DNA from: an alpha proteobacterium IMCC14465 | GTDB lineage: Bacteria > Pseudomonadota > Alphaproteobacteria > RS24 | NCBI GenBank assembly: GCA_000293845.2 | Contig: ALYF01000002.1 | Location: 124,001 to 188,000, forward strand | Direction: 5' to 3' | DNA length: 64,000 nucleotides | Part shown: in pieces, positions 47,713-57,769 of the stretch | Layout of the letters: each line of letters opens with the position of its first letter | How positions within the stretch are numbered: position 1 is the first letter of the stretch | Notes under the pieces: model-generated | What the model saw: the letters and a program-made list of their open reading frames with translations, nothing else | Told to the model about the DNA's origin: nothing | Database searches by the model: none | Made by a program: the position numbers and the translations under genes

Positions 47713-48792
47713 ATGACAGACAACAAAGACAGAACTCAGCCCTCCGAAGAAACTTACAAAGCCGCAGGCGTTGATATTGAGGCCGGAAACGACCTTGTGC
47801 GCCGCATTGCGCCTTTAGCAAAAGCAACCTCCCGCCCTGGCGCAGATGCCGACCTTGGCGGTTTTGGCGGCTTATTTGACCTCGCCGCTTGTCATTATAA
47901 AGACCCCGTGCTGGTTGCCGCAAATGACGGGGTTGGCACAAAACTCAAAGTTGCGATTGAAAGCAGCCTGCATCAAACAGTTGGCATTGACCTTGTTGCG
48001 ATGAGTGTCAATGACCTTGTTGTGCAAGGCGCAGAGCCTTTGTTCTTCCTCGATTATTTCGCGTCTGGTCATCTTGATGTCGATATCGCCACGCAGGTGA
48101 TTGCAGGCATTGCCGAGGGGTGCAAACAAGCTGGATGCGCGCTGATTGGCGGAGAAACGGCGGAAATGCCGGGCATGTATGCCGATGGCGATTATGACTT
48201 GGCAGGTTTTGCAGTTGGCGCGGTTGAGCGCGATGCGGTTTTGCCGCGTAAAGACATTCAATCCGGTGATGTAATAATCGGGCTTGCGTCCAGCGGGCCG
48301 CATTCCAATGGCTATTCGCTTATCCGACGACTGGTGGCGCAACAAAATCTGAACTGGTCATCCCCCGACCCAACAGGCGGCAATCATACGCTTGGTGAAG
48401 CCCTGCTCACCCCGACCAAGGTTTACGTTAAGCCTCTGCTCGCGACCCTCAAAATGGTCAAAAATGTCAAAGGGCTGGTGCACATTACGGGCGGCGGGTT
48501 TCAAGAAAACCTCCCGCGTATTTTAACGCCTGCGCTGAGCGCGCATATTGACCTTACAGCTTGGGAGATGCCGCCGATTTTTGACTGGCTCCGACAGGTC
48601 GGCAATATGGCAATGACGGAAATGTTGCGAACGTTTAACTGCGGTATCGGCATGACGGTTATTGTTGCCCCCGAAAATGTCGATAAGGTGATGGAGAGCC
48701 TAACAAATCAGGGCGAGAAATGTTTTGTTATTGGGCATATCACAGCGCGTGACACTGATGCTGTCAAATTCTCCGGCCTTCCTACTGATTAA
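47713..48792 (+). CDS. purM: Phosphoribosylformylglycinamidine cyclo-ligase (AIR synthetase)
   Basis: PurM closes the imidazole ring, making 5-aminoimidazole ribonucleotide in purine synthesis. The 359-residue protein contains [12 protein letters not shown] near residue 76, [15 protein letters not shown] near 103, [11 protein letters not shown] near 150 and [15 protein letters not shown] near 255, with the N-terminal glycine-rich ATP segment. I chose ATG 47713, which gives the normal N terminus starting MTDNKDRT and avoids 22 unrelated residues from an upstream ATG 47647. purN follows after two bases. Confidence 0.97.
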   Translation: MTDNKDRTQPSEETYKAAGVDIEAGNDLVRRIAPLAKATSRPGADADLGGFGGLFDLAACHYKDPVLVAANDGVGTKLKVAIESSLHQTVGIDLVAMSVNDLVVQGAEPLFFLDYFASGHLDVDIATQVIAGIAEGCKQAGCALIGGETAEMPGMYADGDYDLAGFAVGAVERDAVLPRKDIQSGDVIIGLASSGPHSNGYSLIRRLVAQQNLNWSSPDPTGGNHTLGEALLTPTKVYVKPLLATLKMVKNVKGLVHITGGGFQENLPRILTPALSAHIDLTAWEMPPIFDWLRQVGNMAMTEMLRTFNCGIGMTVIVAPENVDKVMESLTNQGEKCFVIGHITARDTDAVKFSGLPTD

Positions 48793-48794
48793 AT

Positions 48795-49394
48795 ATGACA
48801 AGCGCCCCAACCCGTATTGCTATTTTATTTTCCGGCACGGGAACTAATTTGCGCAATCTGGCGGCACATATCAATGCCCCGCATGTGCCTGCCACGCTGG
48901 AACTCGCAATATGCAATCGGCCTGATGCGAAAGGGTTGGATTTTTGCCGCGAGAATAACATCCCGCATGAGCTGATTGACCATACAAATTACAGTGACCG
49001 CGCTGAATTTGATGCTGCGATGCATGCGGCTTTGCAGGCGGCTAACATAGAGCTTATTTGCGCGGCCGGATTTATGCGCCTGCTCACGCCGGAATTTGTA
49101 CAACATTGGGAAGACCGCATTCTGAACATCCACCCGTCTCTGCTCCCAGCTTATAAGGGACTGCACACGCATCGCCGCGTGCTGGAAGCGCGCGACACAT
49201 CGCATGGTTGCACGCATGGTTGCACTGTACATCTGATGCGCCCAGAAATGGATGAAGGCCCGATATTGGTACAAAAACAAGTCGATGTTCTGCCCGACGA
49301 CACGGAAGATACACTCGCCGCGCGGGTGATGGCGCAAGAATTAATCGCCTATCCCGAAGCGCTGGACATGATGCTAGCCCGCCTGCGCGGGTAA
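48795..49394 (+). CDS. purN: Phosphoribosylglycinamide formyltransferase
   Basis: PurN transfers formyl from 10-formyl-THF to GAR. The fold is that of a 199-residue folate enzyme, with FSGTGTNLRNL near residue 12, ILNIHPSLLPAYKG near 112 holding the catalytic Asn and His, and the catalytic Asp in MDEGPILVQ near 153. Residues 137-144 read HGCTHGCT where homologues have a single HGCT-like segment, because of a 12-base tandem duplication (49201-49224) between the two active-site regions. The reading frame is intact, so it is probably still functional. It is co-transcribed with purM and converges with ndk. Confidence 0.95.
   Translation: MTSAPTRIAILFSGTGTNLRNLAAHINAPHVPATLELAICNRPDAKGLDFCRENNIPHELIDHTNYSDRAEFDAAMHAALQAANIELICAAGFMRLLTPEFVQHWEDRILNIHPSLLPAYKGLHTHRRVLEARDTSHGCTHGCTVHLMRPEMDEGPILVQKQVDVLPDDTEDTLAARVMAQELIAYPEALDMMLARLRG
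49201..49224 (+). repeat. 12-base tandem duplication inside purN
   Basis: CGCATGGTTGCA is present twice in direct succession, adding four residues (His-Gly-Cys-Thr) without breaking the frame. Confidence 0.95.
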
Positions 49395-49399
49395 TTTAA

Positions 49400-49822
49400 T
49401 TAGCCGACAATTTCGTCATCAGAGAAGAAGAATTTAATTTCTTCTGCCGCAGTTTCCGGTGCGTCAGAACCATGCACTGAATTGGCTTCAATGCTCTCAG
49501 CAAAATCCTTGCGAATTGTGCCGGCATCGGCATCTGCCGGGTTGGTCGCGCCCATAATCTCACGATTTTTGGCGATGGCGTTTTCGCCTTCCAGCACCTG
49601 TACAACCACAGGACCGGAAATCATGAAAGAGACCAATTCACCAAAAAAAGGACGCTCTTTATGCACGGCATAAAAGCCTTCTGCCTGCTCACGGCTCATG
49701 TGAAGTCGCTTGGAAGCAACCACCCGCAGACCATTGCTCTCAAAACGGTCAATGATTTTTCCGGTCAGATTACGCTTAGTGGCATCGGGCTTGATGATTG
49801 AAAATGTGCGTTCTAAAGCCAT
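49400..49822 (-). CDS. ndk: Nucleoside diphosphate kinase
   Basis: The 140-residue Ndk equalises nucleoside triphosphate pools through a phosphohistidine. The active-site histidine is His117 in NSVHGSDA, the same number as in E. coli. Lys11 (IIKPDA) and Arg87 and the GATNPADA motif near residue 91 are also in place. It is downstream of holC with a 125-base gap that holds its own promoter (49866-49894), and converges with purN. Confidence 0.97.
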   Translation of the reverse strand: MALERTFSIIKPDATKRNLTGKIIDRFESNGLRVVASKRLHMSREQAEGFYAVHKERPFFGELVSFMISGPVVVQVLEGENAIAKNREIMGATNPADADAGTIRKDFAESIEANSVHGSDAPETAAEEIKFFFSDDEIVG

Positions 49823-49865
49823 GAGTCTATCCTTTTGATGTATCTCTATAGATTGTCTTATCGGC

Positions 49866-49894
49866 CTTATAAGAGGTGTTTAAAGACTTTGCAA
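49866..49894 (-). promoter_or_regulatory. ndk promoter
   Basis: On the minus strand, TTGCAA (49894-49889) and TATAAG (49871-49866) are separated by 17 bases. They lie about 45 bases upstream of ndk and match the sigma-70 pattern well. Confidence 0.55.
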
Positions 49895-49947
49895 GACCTC
49901 GGACATGCGGGTGAATTGCCCTGTCATTTTTAAATAAAGAGACAGCT

Positions 49948-50406
49948 TCAGCCCTTCTTTTCCCACTTTCCGGCATGGTTTTGCTGGTAATAGGTCAGCC
50001 TATACGCATCGTCTGAAAGCACTTTCCATTTATCCCGCGCTTGCTTTACGGCTTCTTCATCGCCGCCGTCAAACATATAGATACACCGCTCAAATTGCTT
50101 AATCTCGGTGCGGTCCGCACCATAAACCAGAAATAAAACCTGCGCGTTATTCGGGGTTTCCGGACTATCTGTCAGCCAAATCAGTTGCCGTGCAGCATCA
50201 TCTGCATCCATATCGCCTGCGGCACCATGCGGCATGAAACTATCATCCTGATACGTCCATAAATGCTCATTAAGCATCTTCACACGCTCGGGTGAACCGG
50301 CTTGCACAACCACACGCCAATGGCGTTGCATGCTGAGATCCAGCAATATCGGCAAAGCCTGTTCTAAAGACTGCCGTTCAAGATGATAGAACAGAACATC
50401 TGTCAT
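49948..50406 (-). CDS. holC: DNA polymerase III subunit chi
   Basis: The 152-residue chi subunit links the clamp loader (through psi in gammaproteobacteria) to SSB. The family start MTDVLFYHLER, the HLWTYQDDSFMPHG block near residue 48 and the FLVYGADRTEIKQFERCIYMFDG region near 95 are typical. It follows pepA by two bases; the pepA-holC pair is widely conserved. The C-terminal tail is Lys/Gln-rich. Confidence 0.93.
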   Translation of the reverse strand: MTDVLFYHLERQSLEQALPILLDLSMQRHWRVVVQAGSPERVKMLNEHLWTYQDDSFMPHGAAGDMDADDAARQLIWLTDSPETPNNAQVLFLVYGADRTEIKQFERCIYMFDGGDEEAVKQARDKWKVLSDDAYRLTYYQQNHAGKWEKKG

Positions 50407-50408
50407 GC

Positions 50409-51884
50409 TCAGCCTTCATAAAAATCCTTCACAAAGCGGTTCAGCAATTTCACGCCATAACCACTCGCCCAAGATTGGCTGGTCGGGGTTTTAGGTGACC
50501 CCATGGCTGTTCCGGCAATATCGAGATGCGCCCATGGCACTTTATTCGTAAACCGTTGCAGGAATTGCGCCGCCGTTGTCGAACCGGCATAACGCCCGCC
50601 AATATTTTTCATATCGGCATTTGGCGTATCAATCATTTTATCAAACTTTTCATGCAGAGGCATGCGCCAGACTTTTTCATCCTCAGCCTCGCCCGCCTGC
50701 GTCAGACGTTCAGCAATTTTGTCATTATTCGTGAACAAGCCAGCATATTCTTGTCCCAGCGCGACCAAAATCGCACCTGTCAGTGTCGCCAAATCAATCA
50801 TGAATTGCGGCTTGAAACGTTGCTGCGTGTACCAAAGCGCATCCGCCAGAACGAGACGCCCTTCCGCATCCGTGTTCAACACTTCAATCGTTTGCCCTGA
50901 CATGGAGGTCACAATATCGCCCGGGCGTTGCGCATCACCTGACGGCATATTCTCAACCAGACCAATAACGCCAACCACATTGGCTTTGGCTTTACGGCGC
51001 GCCAATGCTTCCATAAGCCCCGTGACAGCCGCCGCGCCGCCCATATCGCCGCGCATATCTTCCATACCTGCAGACGGCTTGATGGAAATACCGCCCGTAT
51101 CAAAACACACGCCTTTACCGACAAATGCCACAGGCTTTTTGTCTTTTGTCGTGCCTTTCCATTGCATCACAACCATTTTACTGGGCTGGACACTGCCCTG
51201 CCCAACACCAAGAAGTGACCCCATGCCCAGTTTTTTCATTTGTGCTTCACTTAACACCTCAACCGTTACGCCAATTTTAGTCAGCTCTTTGGCACGCTTG
51301 GCAAATTCAGTCGGGTGCAGAACATTGGCAGGTTCATTAACCAAATCCCGCGCGGTCATCATACCGGCAGCCAGACCTTTAAGCGGGGCAAAGGCTTTTT
51401 TCACCGATGTCGGATTCCCCACACCCATCGTCATCTTGTTCAAAACAGGCGCATTCTTTTTCACAGTTTTATATTTGTTAAATCTGTAACTCCGCAACAA
51501 AACACCAAGCCCAAAACGTGCCGCCGCTTCGTCGGCTTTAAGCGCATAGCCTGCCGGCACTTCAAACAAAATATGCGCCGTTTTATCTTTTTCGCAGGCG
51601 GCTGCAAATTTACCGCCAAGTTGTTCTAGGTCAGGCGCCTTAACCGCCGATGACCGCCCCATACCCATCAGGATGATTTTATTTAACTTTGTGCCTGACG
51701 GTTCACGTATCGTCAGCGCGGCTTTTGCATCAGCTTTAAAACCGCTATTTTTCATCGCACGCTGAAGAGCGCCACCTGTCATGTCGTTGAGTTTTTCGCC
51801 CAACATACCAAGCCCCTTATCTCCAACCGTTATGCCTAACGTGCCGGATGTGGGAATTTTTAAAGCTGAAAAGGTGACGTTCAT
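50409..51884 (-). CDS. pepA: Leucyl aminopeptidase (cytosol aminopeptidase, M17)
   Basis: This 491-residue hexameric M17 aminopeptidase removes N-terminal residues from peptides and sometimes acts as a DNA-binding regulator. The metal and catalytic residues lie in [28 protein letters not shown] near residue 258 and [14 protein letters not shown] near 333, with the carboxy-terminal [12 protein letters not shown] near 460. The N-terminal domain is divergent, as usual. It is divergent from lptF and upstream of holC. Confidence 0.95.
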   Translation of the reverse strand: MNVTFSALKIPTSGTLGITVGDKGLGMLGEKLNDMTGGALQRAMKNSGFKADAKAALTIREPSGTKLNKIILMGMGRSSAVKAPDLEQLGGKFAAACEKDKTAHILFEVPAGYALKADEAAARFGLGVLLRSYRFNKYKTVKKNAPVLNKMTMGVGNPTSVKKAFAPLKGLAAGMMTARDLVNEPANVLHPTEFAKRAKELTKIGVTVEVLSEAQMKKLGMGSLLGVGQGSVQPSKMVVMQWKGTTKDKKPVAFVGKGVCFDTGGISIKPSAGMEDMRGDMGGAAAVTGLMEALARRKAKANVVGVIGLVENMPSGDAQRPGDIVTSMSGQTIEVLNTDAEGRLVLADALWYTQQRFKPQFMIDLATLTGAILVALGQEYAGLFTNNDKIAERLTQAGEAEDEKVWRMPLHEKFDKMIDTPNADMKNIGGRYAGSTTAAQFLQRFTNKVPWAHLDIAGTAMGSPKTPTSQSWASGYGVKLLNRFVKDFYEG

Positions 51885-51957
51885 GTAATGCTCCTGATTG
51901 GTTTTGGTGCTAATTTATGTCTCAAATATATATATTTATTTTCCGAAAGGTAGGGAA

Positions 51958-51986
51958 ATCATCACGAATATGCTAAACAAGGTCAA
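51958..51986 (-). promoter_or_regulatory. Candidate pepA promoter
   Basis: On the minus strand, TTGACC (51986-51981) and GATGAT (51963-51958) are 17 bases apart. The -35 is good and the -10 matches four of six positions. It would start transcription about 65 bases before pepA. Confidence 0.4.
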
Positions 51987-52004
51987 TTCATCTAAGAGAG
52001 AATA

Positions 52005-53132
52005 ATGCCCTGTTACGCCCGATATCTGTTTCAGCAATATCTCATAGCGTTTTTGATTTTCACCCTCATGTTTGGGGGAATGGTTTATATCGTCCAGTCC
52101 GTCCAATTACTCGACAAGATTGACGGACGCATTGAAAATCTAACATATTTTTTCGGGCTGACGATGTTGCTCCTGCCAAAACTATTTATCTATGTCATGC
52201 CTTTATCTTTGCTGGCGGCACTTATTTCAGTCAAACAACGTATGATTAACGATAATGAACTTATCATTTTAGCAAGCTCAGGCCGCAATCGCTGGCAACT
52301 TGCCATGCCTGGGCTTATACTGTCTTTGGGCATAACAGCTTTTCTCGCTTTGATGGAGTTTTATGTTCAACCCGCGACCATGCAAGAGCTTAGAGAAAAA
52401 AGGCAAGAAATTGCAGATAATTTATTTGTTAATTTCATAAAGCCCGGCACCTTCAGTGAAATCAGCAAAGGCTTAACAGTTTATGTGAACTCCATTTCAC
52501 AAACCGGGACCTATCAAAACATTCTTATTTACGACTCCACTCAAGCCGATAGATCTGTCGTCTATATTGCCGAGCAAGCGGAGATTATTCAAAATAACAA
52601 CCGGCCCAGCATGCGCTTAACAAATGGCAAGGTGCTACAAGACCTTAATCAAGACATCAAAGGTAGTCTGTCTTTTGAGGAATATGTCTATCAGACAAAC
52701 CTAGAAACAAAGCAGCCCAAAAACGTCAAATACAAAACCGATGAAATGTATCTGAGAGACCTCCTGAATCCTCCAAACGCATCCACCCTCACCCCTAAAA
52801 CCATATTGAAATACGCTGTGGCAGGGCATCAACGTATCACAAATACACTCACCCCACTTATTATCGGCATGATTGTATCCGCAAGTATTTTGACCGGCAT
52901 TTTCGGACGGCGAGGTCATAAAAGACGTATGAGTTCATCCATCTTAATCACACTGGGATATTATATCAGCGCCATGACTTTTGCCGGACTTGCAGGCGGC
53001 AAGTCGGATATTCTGGTCAATATTTATGCCCCGCCCGCTATTGCTCTCATAATAACCGGTCTGTATCTCCAATTTGGCGGCTCACAAAACAACCGTGCCT
53101 ATATTTTCCAGCAAGCAAGATATAAAAAATGA
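52005..53132 (+). CDS. lptF: LPS export permease LptF
   Basis: LptF and LptG are the two membrane halves of the LptB2FG transporter, which pulls lipopolysaccharide out of the inner membrane. The 375-residue protein has three N-terminal membrane segments (about 10-32, 50-78, 95-125), a periplasmic beta-jellyroll domain (about 130-265) and three C-terminal segments (about 285-365). The start is the first ATG, with GAGAG about eight bases upstream. It overlaps lptG by four bases. Its gene being next to lptG and lptD shows an LPS-producing outer membrane. Confidence 0.93.
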   Translation: MPCYARYLFQQYLIAFLIFTLMFGGMVYIVQSVQLLDKIDGRIENLTYFFGLTMLLLPKLFIYVMPLSLLAALISVKQRMINDNELIILASSGRNRWQLAMPGLILSLGITAFLALMEFYVQPATMQELREKRQEIADNLFVNFIKPGTFSEISKGLTVYVNSISQTGTYQNILIYDSTQADRSVVYIAEQAEIIQNNNRPSMRLTNGKVLQDLNQDIKGSLSFEEYVYQTNLETKQPKNVKYKTDEMYLRDLLNPPNASTLTPKTILKYAVAGHQRITNTLTPLIIGMIVSASILTGIFGRRGHKRRMSSSILITLGYYISAMTFAGLAGGKSDILVNIYAPPAIALIITGLYLQFGGSQNNRAYIFQQARYKK

Positions 53133-54241
53133 CCCTCAACACACAGCTTAAAAAATATCTTGGTCAACAGTTCCTCATCTGGATTGGAGGCGCTTTTATC
53201 TTTACGACTTTTATTAGTTTGATTTTTGATATATCCGAAATCGCTCAAACAAATTCGGATCAAGAAGCTTTTCACTTTCTCAATATAATCCTTCTCTCTT
53301 TGATGCGGCTTCCAAATTTATTGAATGAAATTCTGCCATTCATTTTCCTATTCGGCGCAATCGGCTTTTTCGCAAAAATGAGAAACTCAAATGAACTGAT
53401 AATTGCGCGCGCTTCCGGCGTATCCGTATGGCAGTTTCTGGCGCCAGGATTATTGGCAACACTCCTAATCGGATGTTTATTCATAATGCTCTGGCAACCC
53501 ATCTCATCTTATCTCTATACGCAAAGCCAAGAATTTAAAGAGAGCAAATTTTATGAGACTGACAATAAACTCAAAATTTCCCAGAACGGTTTATGGCTGA
53601 GAGAAAATACGAAGGATGGGTATTATATTTTGCATGCCAAAAGCATATCGGGAACACCCCCTATTCAGTTAGGTCATCCTGTGATTATGGTGTTTGACAA
53701 GCAAAACCAGCTGGTCAGTCGTATGTCGGCGGAAAAAGCTATTTTGAGCTTTCAGAACTGGCATCTTCAAGATGTGTTGGTACAAGATGTGTTGGTACAA
53801 GATGCGTCTTTGGAAATATCCCAAAAAGAAAATGTGTATATGCCAACAAAATTTGAAAACGATCAAATTATCGATAATTTTCAGTCGCCGACATCTATCT
53901 CTTTCTGGAATTTACAGGAATTCATAAAAGTTTCAGAAGCATCCGGTTTGCCCGTCAATAAATATGAAATGTATTTCCACCTTTTACTAGCGCGGCCTTT
54001 ATTAATGGCGGCCATGGTGCTGATTGCGGCAACATTTGGCTTGAAACATTCGCGTTCTGGCGGCTTTATATCCGGAATAGTTTTGTCTGTCATTTGTGGC
54101 TTCATGCTCTTCATTTTTGCAGAGCTTATGAAAACCCTCGGCGAACTCGCAATGCTCCCCCCACCCATGGCGGCATGGACACCTGGCATTATGGCAAGCC
54201 TAATTGGCATAACACTGCTCTTACACCGCGAGGATGGATGA
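53129..54241 (+). CDS. lptG: LPS export permease LptG
   Basis: Partner of LptF with the same layout in 370 residues: membrane segments near 15-35, 52-85 and 100-128, a periplasmic beta-jellyroll domain near 135-265, and C-terminal segments from about 285. Residues 215-224 repeat DVLVQ because of a 15-base tandem duplication (53771-53800) in the periplasmic domain; the frame is preserved. It overlaps lptF by four bases and the lptD start at its stop, so lptF-lptG-lptD form one translationally coupled unit. Confidence 0.93.
   Translation: MTLNTQLKKYLGQQFLIWIGGAFIFTTFISLIFDISEIAQTNSDQEAFHFLNIILLSLMRLPNLLNEILPFIFLFGAIGFFAKMRNSNELIIARASGVSVWQFLAPGLLATLLIGCLFIMLWQPISSYLYTQSQEFKESKFYETDNKLKISQNGLWLRENTKDGYYILHAKSISGTPPIQLGHPVIMVFDKQNQLVSRMSAEKAILSFQNWHLQDVLVQDVLVQDASLEISQKENVYMPTKFENDQIIDNFQSPTSISFWNLQEFIKVSEASGLPVNKYEMYFHLLLARPLLMAAMVLIAATFGLKHSRSGGFISGIVLSVICGFMLFIFAELMKTLGELAMLPPPMAAWTPGIMASLIGITLLLHREDG
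53771..53800 (+). repeat. 15-base tandem duplication inside lptG
   Basis: GATGTGTTGGTACAA occurs twice in succession, in frame, encoding DVLVQ-DVLVQ in the periplasmic beta domain. Confidence 0.95.
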
Positions 54242-56361
54242 TGCGCTCTATTTTTCTAGCCGGTTTTATCATGTGCTTGTGCATGACACCGCTTCAAGTA
54301 AAAGCCCAAAACCAAAATGATAATCAGGCACTGATTGAGGCCGACAGCATGTCTTTTGAACAAGACACTGAAATCGTCTCAGCCTCAGGTAATGTGACCA
54401 TTCAATATCGCGGACGGGAACTCCGTGCCGACACAATTACCTGGGATCAGAAATCTGACCGCATCATTGCCAGTGACAATGTTATCTTAATTGATACGGA
54501 TGGCACACGCGTCACAACACAAAGCGCTGAATTACGAGATGAGATGAAACAGGCCACGCTCAAAAAGTTCAGCCTGATGATGAAAAATAATCTCAGCTTT
54601 AAAGGTGAGACCGCTTCCCGTCAGGCCGGGAAATCAACCAAAATTTCAAAAGCAATTTTCACGGCATGTAAGCCCTGCAAAAATAACCCTAATGCTGCTC
54701 CGACTTGGCAATTACGCAGTGGCGAAACCATCTATGATGAAACGGGCGAAACTATTTTCCATAAAAACGTCCGCCTTGAAATGCGCGGTGTACCTGTTTT
54801 CTATTTTCCTTATCTGGTACATCCGGCTCCTGACGTAAAAAAACGCAGTGGCTTTCTTTTCCCTGATATCAAATCCTCAACTGATACAGGCGCTGATATT
54901 GCGCTGCCTTATTTCATCAACCTCGCGCCGGATTATGATTTAACCTTGACCCCGCGCCTGATTGCAAATGGGGGGTCGATGCTTGGCTTTGACTGGCGGC
55001 AGAAAATACCGCAAGGCACATATAGCATTGCCGGTAATGGTCTTTGGGTGGATGAGGATAAAAACGTCGATAATGACAAAACCTTTAGAGGTAATATTGA
55101 GGGCAAAGGCGTTTTTAAACTTAATGAAAATTGGCGAGCAGGCTTTAATTATTGGTGGCTATCCGACAAATCATTTATGCGCCGTTACGATATTAATGAT
55201 GCCGATTATTTCACGTCGCAGGCATATCTCAGAAAAACAAGCGGTAGAAATATAATAGATGTGCGTCTGCTGGATTTCAAAACATCTATTGTCGATATTG
55301 ACGAAGATGCTCAGCCGGAAGTCGCGCCACAAATCAGAACAGCGCATTATTTTGAAAATCTCGCAGGCGGAGATTTGCGCCTTTCATCTGATTTTCTCTC
55401 TCTCTCCCGCAAAAACGGCACCGACGTGACCCGTGCCGTTGCAGAAACTGAATGGACACGACAATCCATTCTCAAATCAGGTCAAATTCTTGATTATTTC
55501 GGCGGCATACGCGGGGCATATCATGATTATGAAATCGACAATAATGGTCAAAATCTATCGGATAACAGCGCGGTTGTTCTCGGGCATGCCGGAGCTAAAT
55601 GGCGCATGCCTTTTATCAAACGCCAAGCAGCAGGCGCGGTGATTATAGAACCAACTGCACAGGTAATTATTGCCAATGAAGAAACCAGCCAAAGCTCCAT
55701 CCCTAATGAAGACAGCCCTTCCACGGAATTTGATAGCCTCAACATTTTCGATGTTTATCGCCACACAGGTTTTGACCGCTTCGATACCGGCAACCGGCTA
55801 GATGTTGGTGTAAACACTTTATTTGAAGCAGATAATGGTAGCTCATACAGTATGTTTGTCGGTAAATCCTATCGGGACAAGGCCACCACACAGCCAACCA
55901 TTGGCACAAAATCTGGTAAGAAAGCCTCTGATTGGTTGCTCGACTTCGATTTGCAACAAGCCTCTGGTTTTGGATTTAACGGTCAGTTGAGATTTGATGA
56001 CGACAATCAACGTCTTATTCGCAGCGATGGCGAAATCTCTGCCAGCATAAAGCAGGCGCATTTTGCTCTGCGATATACCCATCTAGACGCATCTATTACC
56101 TCTGACGGTTCGGACCGCGAGGAAGCGAGAGGATCACTCGATATCAACCTGTCCGAAAACTGGCGACTAAACAGCTATGTCAGATATGATGTGGAAAGAG
56201 AGCAACGCCTTAAAAACTCAATCGGGCTCACCTACCGTGATGATTGCACCGACATAAGCCTCACTTTCAACCAGTCATTTACGCAAAACGGTAATATCGG
56301 CCCGCGCAATGGGATAGCCTTCAAAATTATTTTACGAACATTAGGTGGATCTAATCGATAA
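54241..56361 (+). CDS. lptD: LPS assembly outer-membrane protein LptD
   Basis: LptD inserts LPS into the outer leaflet. The 706-residue protein has a signal peptide (about 1-22, ending QVKAQ), an OstA/LptA-like N-terminal beta-jellyroll (about 30-165) and a C-terminal 26-strand barrel from about residue 175 on. A CxxC pair (CKPC) sits near residue 142 at the boundary and only one other cysteine lies near the end, unlike the four-cysteine pattern of E. coli LptD. Start ATG 54241 (or 54238) is used because GAGG precedes it and it overlaps the lptG stop. surA follows after 169 bases. BepA-like protease and SurA, both relevant to LptD folding, are encoded in the same window. Confidence 0.93.
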   Translation: MRSIFLAGFIMCLCMTPLQVKAQNQNDNQALIEADSMSFEQDTEIVSASGNVTIQYRGRELRADTITWDQKSDRIIASDNVILIDTDGTRVTTQSAELRDEMKQATLKKFSLMMKNNLSFKGETASRQAGKSTKISKAIFTACKPCKNNPNAAPTWQLRSGETIYDETGETIFHKNVRLEMRGVPVFYFPYLVHPAPDVKKRSGFLFPDIKSSTDTGADIALPYFINLAPDYDLTLTPRLIANGGSMLGFDWRQKIPQGTYSIAGNGLWVDEDKNVDNDKTFRGNIEGKGVFKLNENWRAGFNYWWLSDKSFMRRYDINDADYFTSQAYLRKTSGRNIIDVRLLDFKTSIVDIDEDAQPEVAPQIRTAHYFENLAGGDLRLSSDFLSLSRKNGTDVTRAVAETEWTRQSILKSGQILDYFGGIRGAYHDYEIDNNGQNLSDNSAVVLGHAGAKWRMPFIKRQAAGAVIIEPTAQVIIANEETSQSSIPNEDSPSTEFDSLNIFDVYRHTGFDRFDTGNRLDVGVNTLFEADNGSSYSMFVGKSYRDKATTQPTIGTKSGKKASDWLLDFDLQQASGFGFNGQLRFDDDNQRLIRSDGEISASIKQAHFALRYTHLDASITSDGSDREEARGSLDINLSENWRLNSYVRYDVEREQRLKNSIGLTYRDDCTDISLTFNQSFTQNGNIGPRNGIAFKIILRTLGGSNR

Positions 56362-56530
56362 AGGCTTGTTTTCCAAACCAAGAATTGCAACACAAGTCTT
56401 GTTTCCTGACGTTTCCCATGCGAACCTGCGGTCACATTGCAATGGATTCGATTATTAAGATTAATTTATGTGTATGCACTTTTCCGGTTTAACCAATTTC
56501 TTGAATATGACTATCTCTTTGAACAGATTC

Positions 56531-57769
56531 ATGACTCCAAAAAACAAAATTATTGCCCTTATCTTTACGGCCCTTTTTATCTTTCATCCTGCAAATGGAC
56601 GAGAAGTGGAAGGCATTGCCGCTATTGTAAATGACGAGGTGATTTCACAATTTGATGTCGACCAGCGGGTTAATCTGTTTCTCGTGACATCCGGAATTGA
56701 ACGCACGCCGCAAAATATTGATGGGTTAAGAAGGCAAGTTCTCCGCAGTCTGATACAAGAAAAACTTCAATTACAAGAAGCCCGTGACAGCGAAATTGAA
56801 GTTTCTCGCGCCGAGATTAATGCGTCTATGCAGGATATGGCATCCGGTTCTAATCGCAGTCTTGCCGAGGTCGTGCAGTTCCTTAAGGATAATAATGTTC
56901 ATATCCGAACCATGGAAAATCAAATTGAAGCTGAACTCGCCTGGAATCGCTTTGTTCGAGGCAGGTTTGGCAGGCAAATCTCTATTGGTGAAATTGAAAT
57001 TGACGAAACGCTAGAACGCGCAGAACAGGCTATTAACCAAGACCGGGTTAATATTAGTGAAATTTTGCTACTTGCAAATAACCAGCAGGATACGCAAAGA
57101 CTTTTGGCTGAAGCCGGGCAAATTGTTGGGCAACTCCGCGCCGGTGTTAATTTTGGCGCCGTCGCCAGACAATTTAGCGCCGCCTCATCCTCTGCAAGTG
57201 GCGGTAATCTGGGTTGGCTTCCGGTAAACCAGCTTGAGAAAGATATCGTCCCGATTATCGAAAATATGGCAATTGGCGATATATCCGAACCAATTCAAAC
57301 ATCTGCGGGTATCTATATTGTGCAGCTAAATAGCAAGCAACAATCCGGTGGCATCGACCCAATGCGCAATTTGTTTGATTTGCTCATTATCACTTATGAC
57401 ATCGGGACGGATGACCCATTGTCGAAACTAGCCACCATCAAAAATAACTTCACAACTTGTAATCAAACCGAGGCTGAGGCCAAGAATATGGGCGCCCTTA
57501 GTGTGACCAGAACGGGTGAGGTTGAACTTCGACGCTTTCCAAAAAACCTCCAGTCTGAAATCAGCAAACAAGAAGCTGGCCAGATAATTGGCCCGAAAAA
57601 GAATGAAAAAATCGCTGAAATGGTTGTCGTTTGTGAGCGTAAAGATAATCAGGGCGCAGCCATTTCCCGCGACGTTGTTGAAAACAATCTTTACTCTCAA
57701 AGATTAGCGATTATGGCACGCCGCCATTTACGAGAATTAAGGCGTGATAGCATCGTAGAGTATCGGTAG
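56531..57769 (+). CDS. surA: Periplasmic chaperone and peptidyl-prolyl isomerase SurA
   Basis: SurA guides outer-membrane proteins through the periplasm. With ATG 56531 it has 412 residues: a signal peptide (about 1-22, ending ANG), the SurA N-terminal chaperone domain (about 25-150, with EVISQFDVDQRV) and a parvulin-type PPIC domain (about 165-270, GNLGWLPVNQLEKD and the IGDISEPIQTSAGIYIVQ end), then a C-terminal helical part. In-frame ATGs at 56468 and 56507 give longer N termini that lack advantages. It overlaps rsmA through TAGTG; pdxA, normally between the two, is missing. Confidence 0.9.
   Translation: MTPKNKIIALIFTALFIFHPANGREVEGIAAIVNDEVISQFDVDQRVNLFLVTSGIERTPQNIDGLRRQVLRSLIQEKLQLQEARDSEIEVSRAEINASMQDMASGSNRSLAEVVQFLKDNNVHIRTMENQIEAELAWNRFVRGRFGRQISIGEIEIDETLERAEQAINQDRVNISEILLLANNQQDTQRLLAEAGQIVGQLRAGVNFGAVARQFSAASSSASGGNLGWLPVNQLEKDIVPIIENMAIGDISEPIQTSAGIYIVQLNSKQQSGGIDPMRNLFDLLIITYDIGTDDPLSKLATIKNNFTTCNQTEAEAKNMGALSVTRTGEVELRRFPKNLQSEISKQEAGQIIGPKKNEKIAEMVVVCERKDNQGAAISRDVVENNLYSQRLAIMARRHLRELRRDSIVEYR

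Noticed and set aside
50662-51489. 275-residue plus-strand open frame opposite pepA
   Set aside because: PepA is intact with catalytic motifs; the antisense frame is Ser/Thr/Pro-rich noise.
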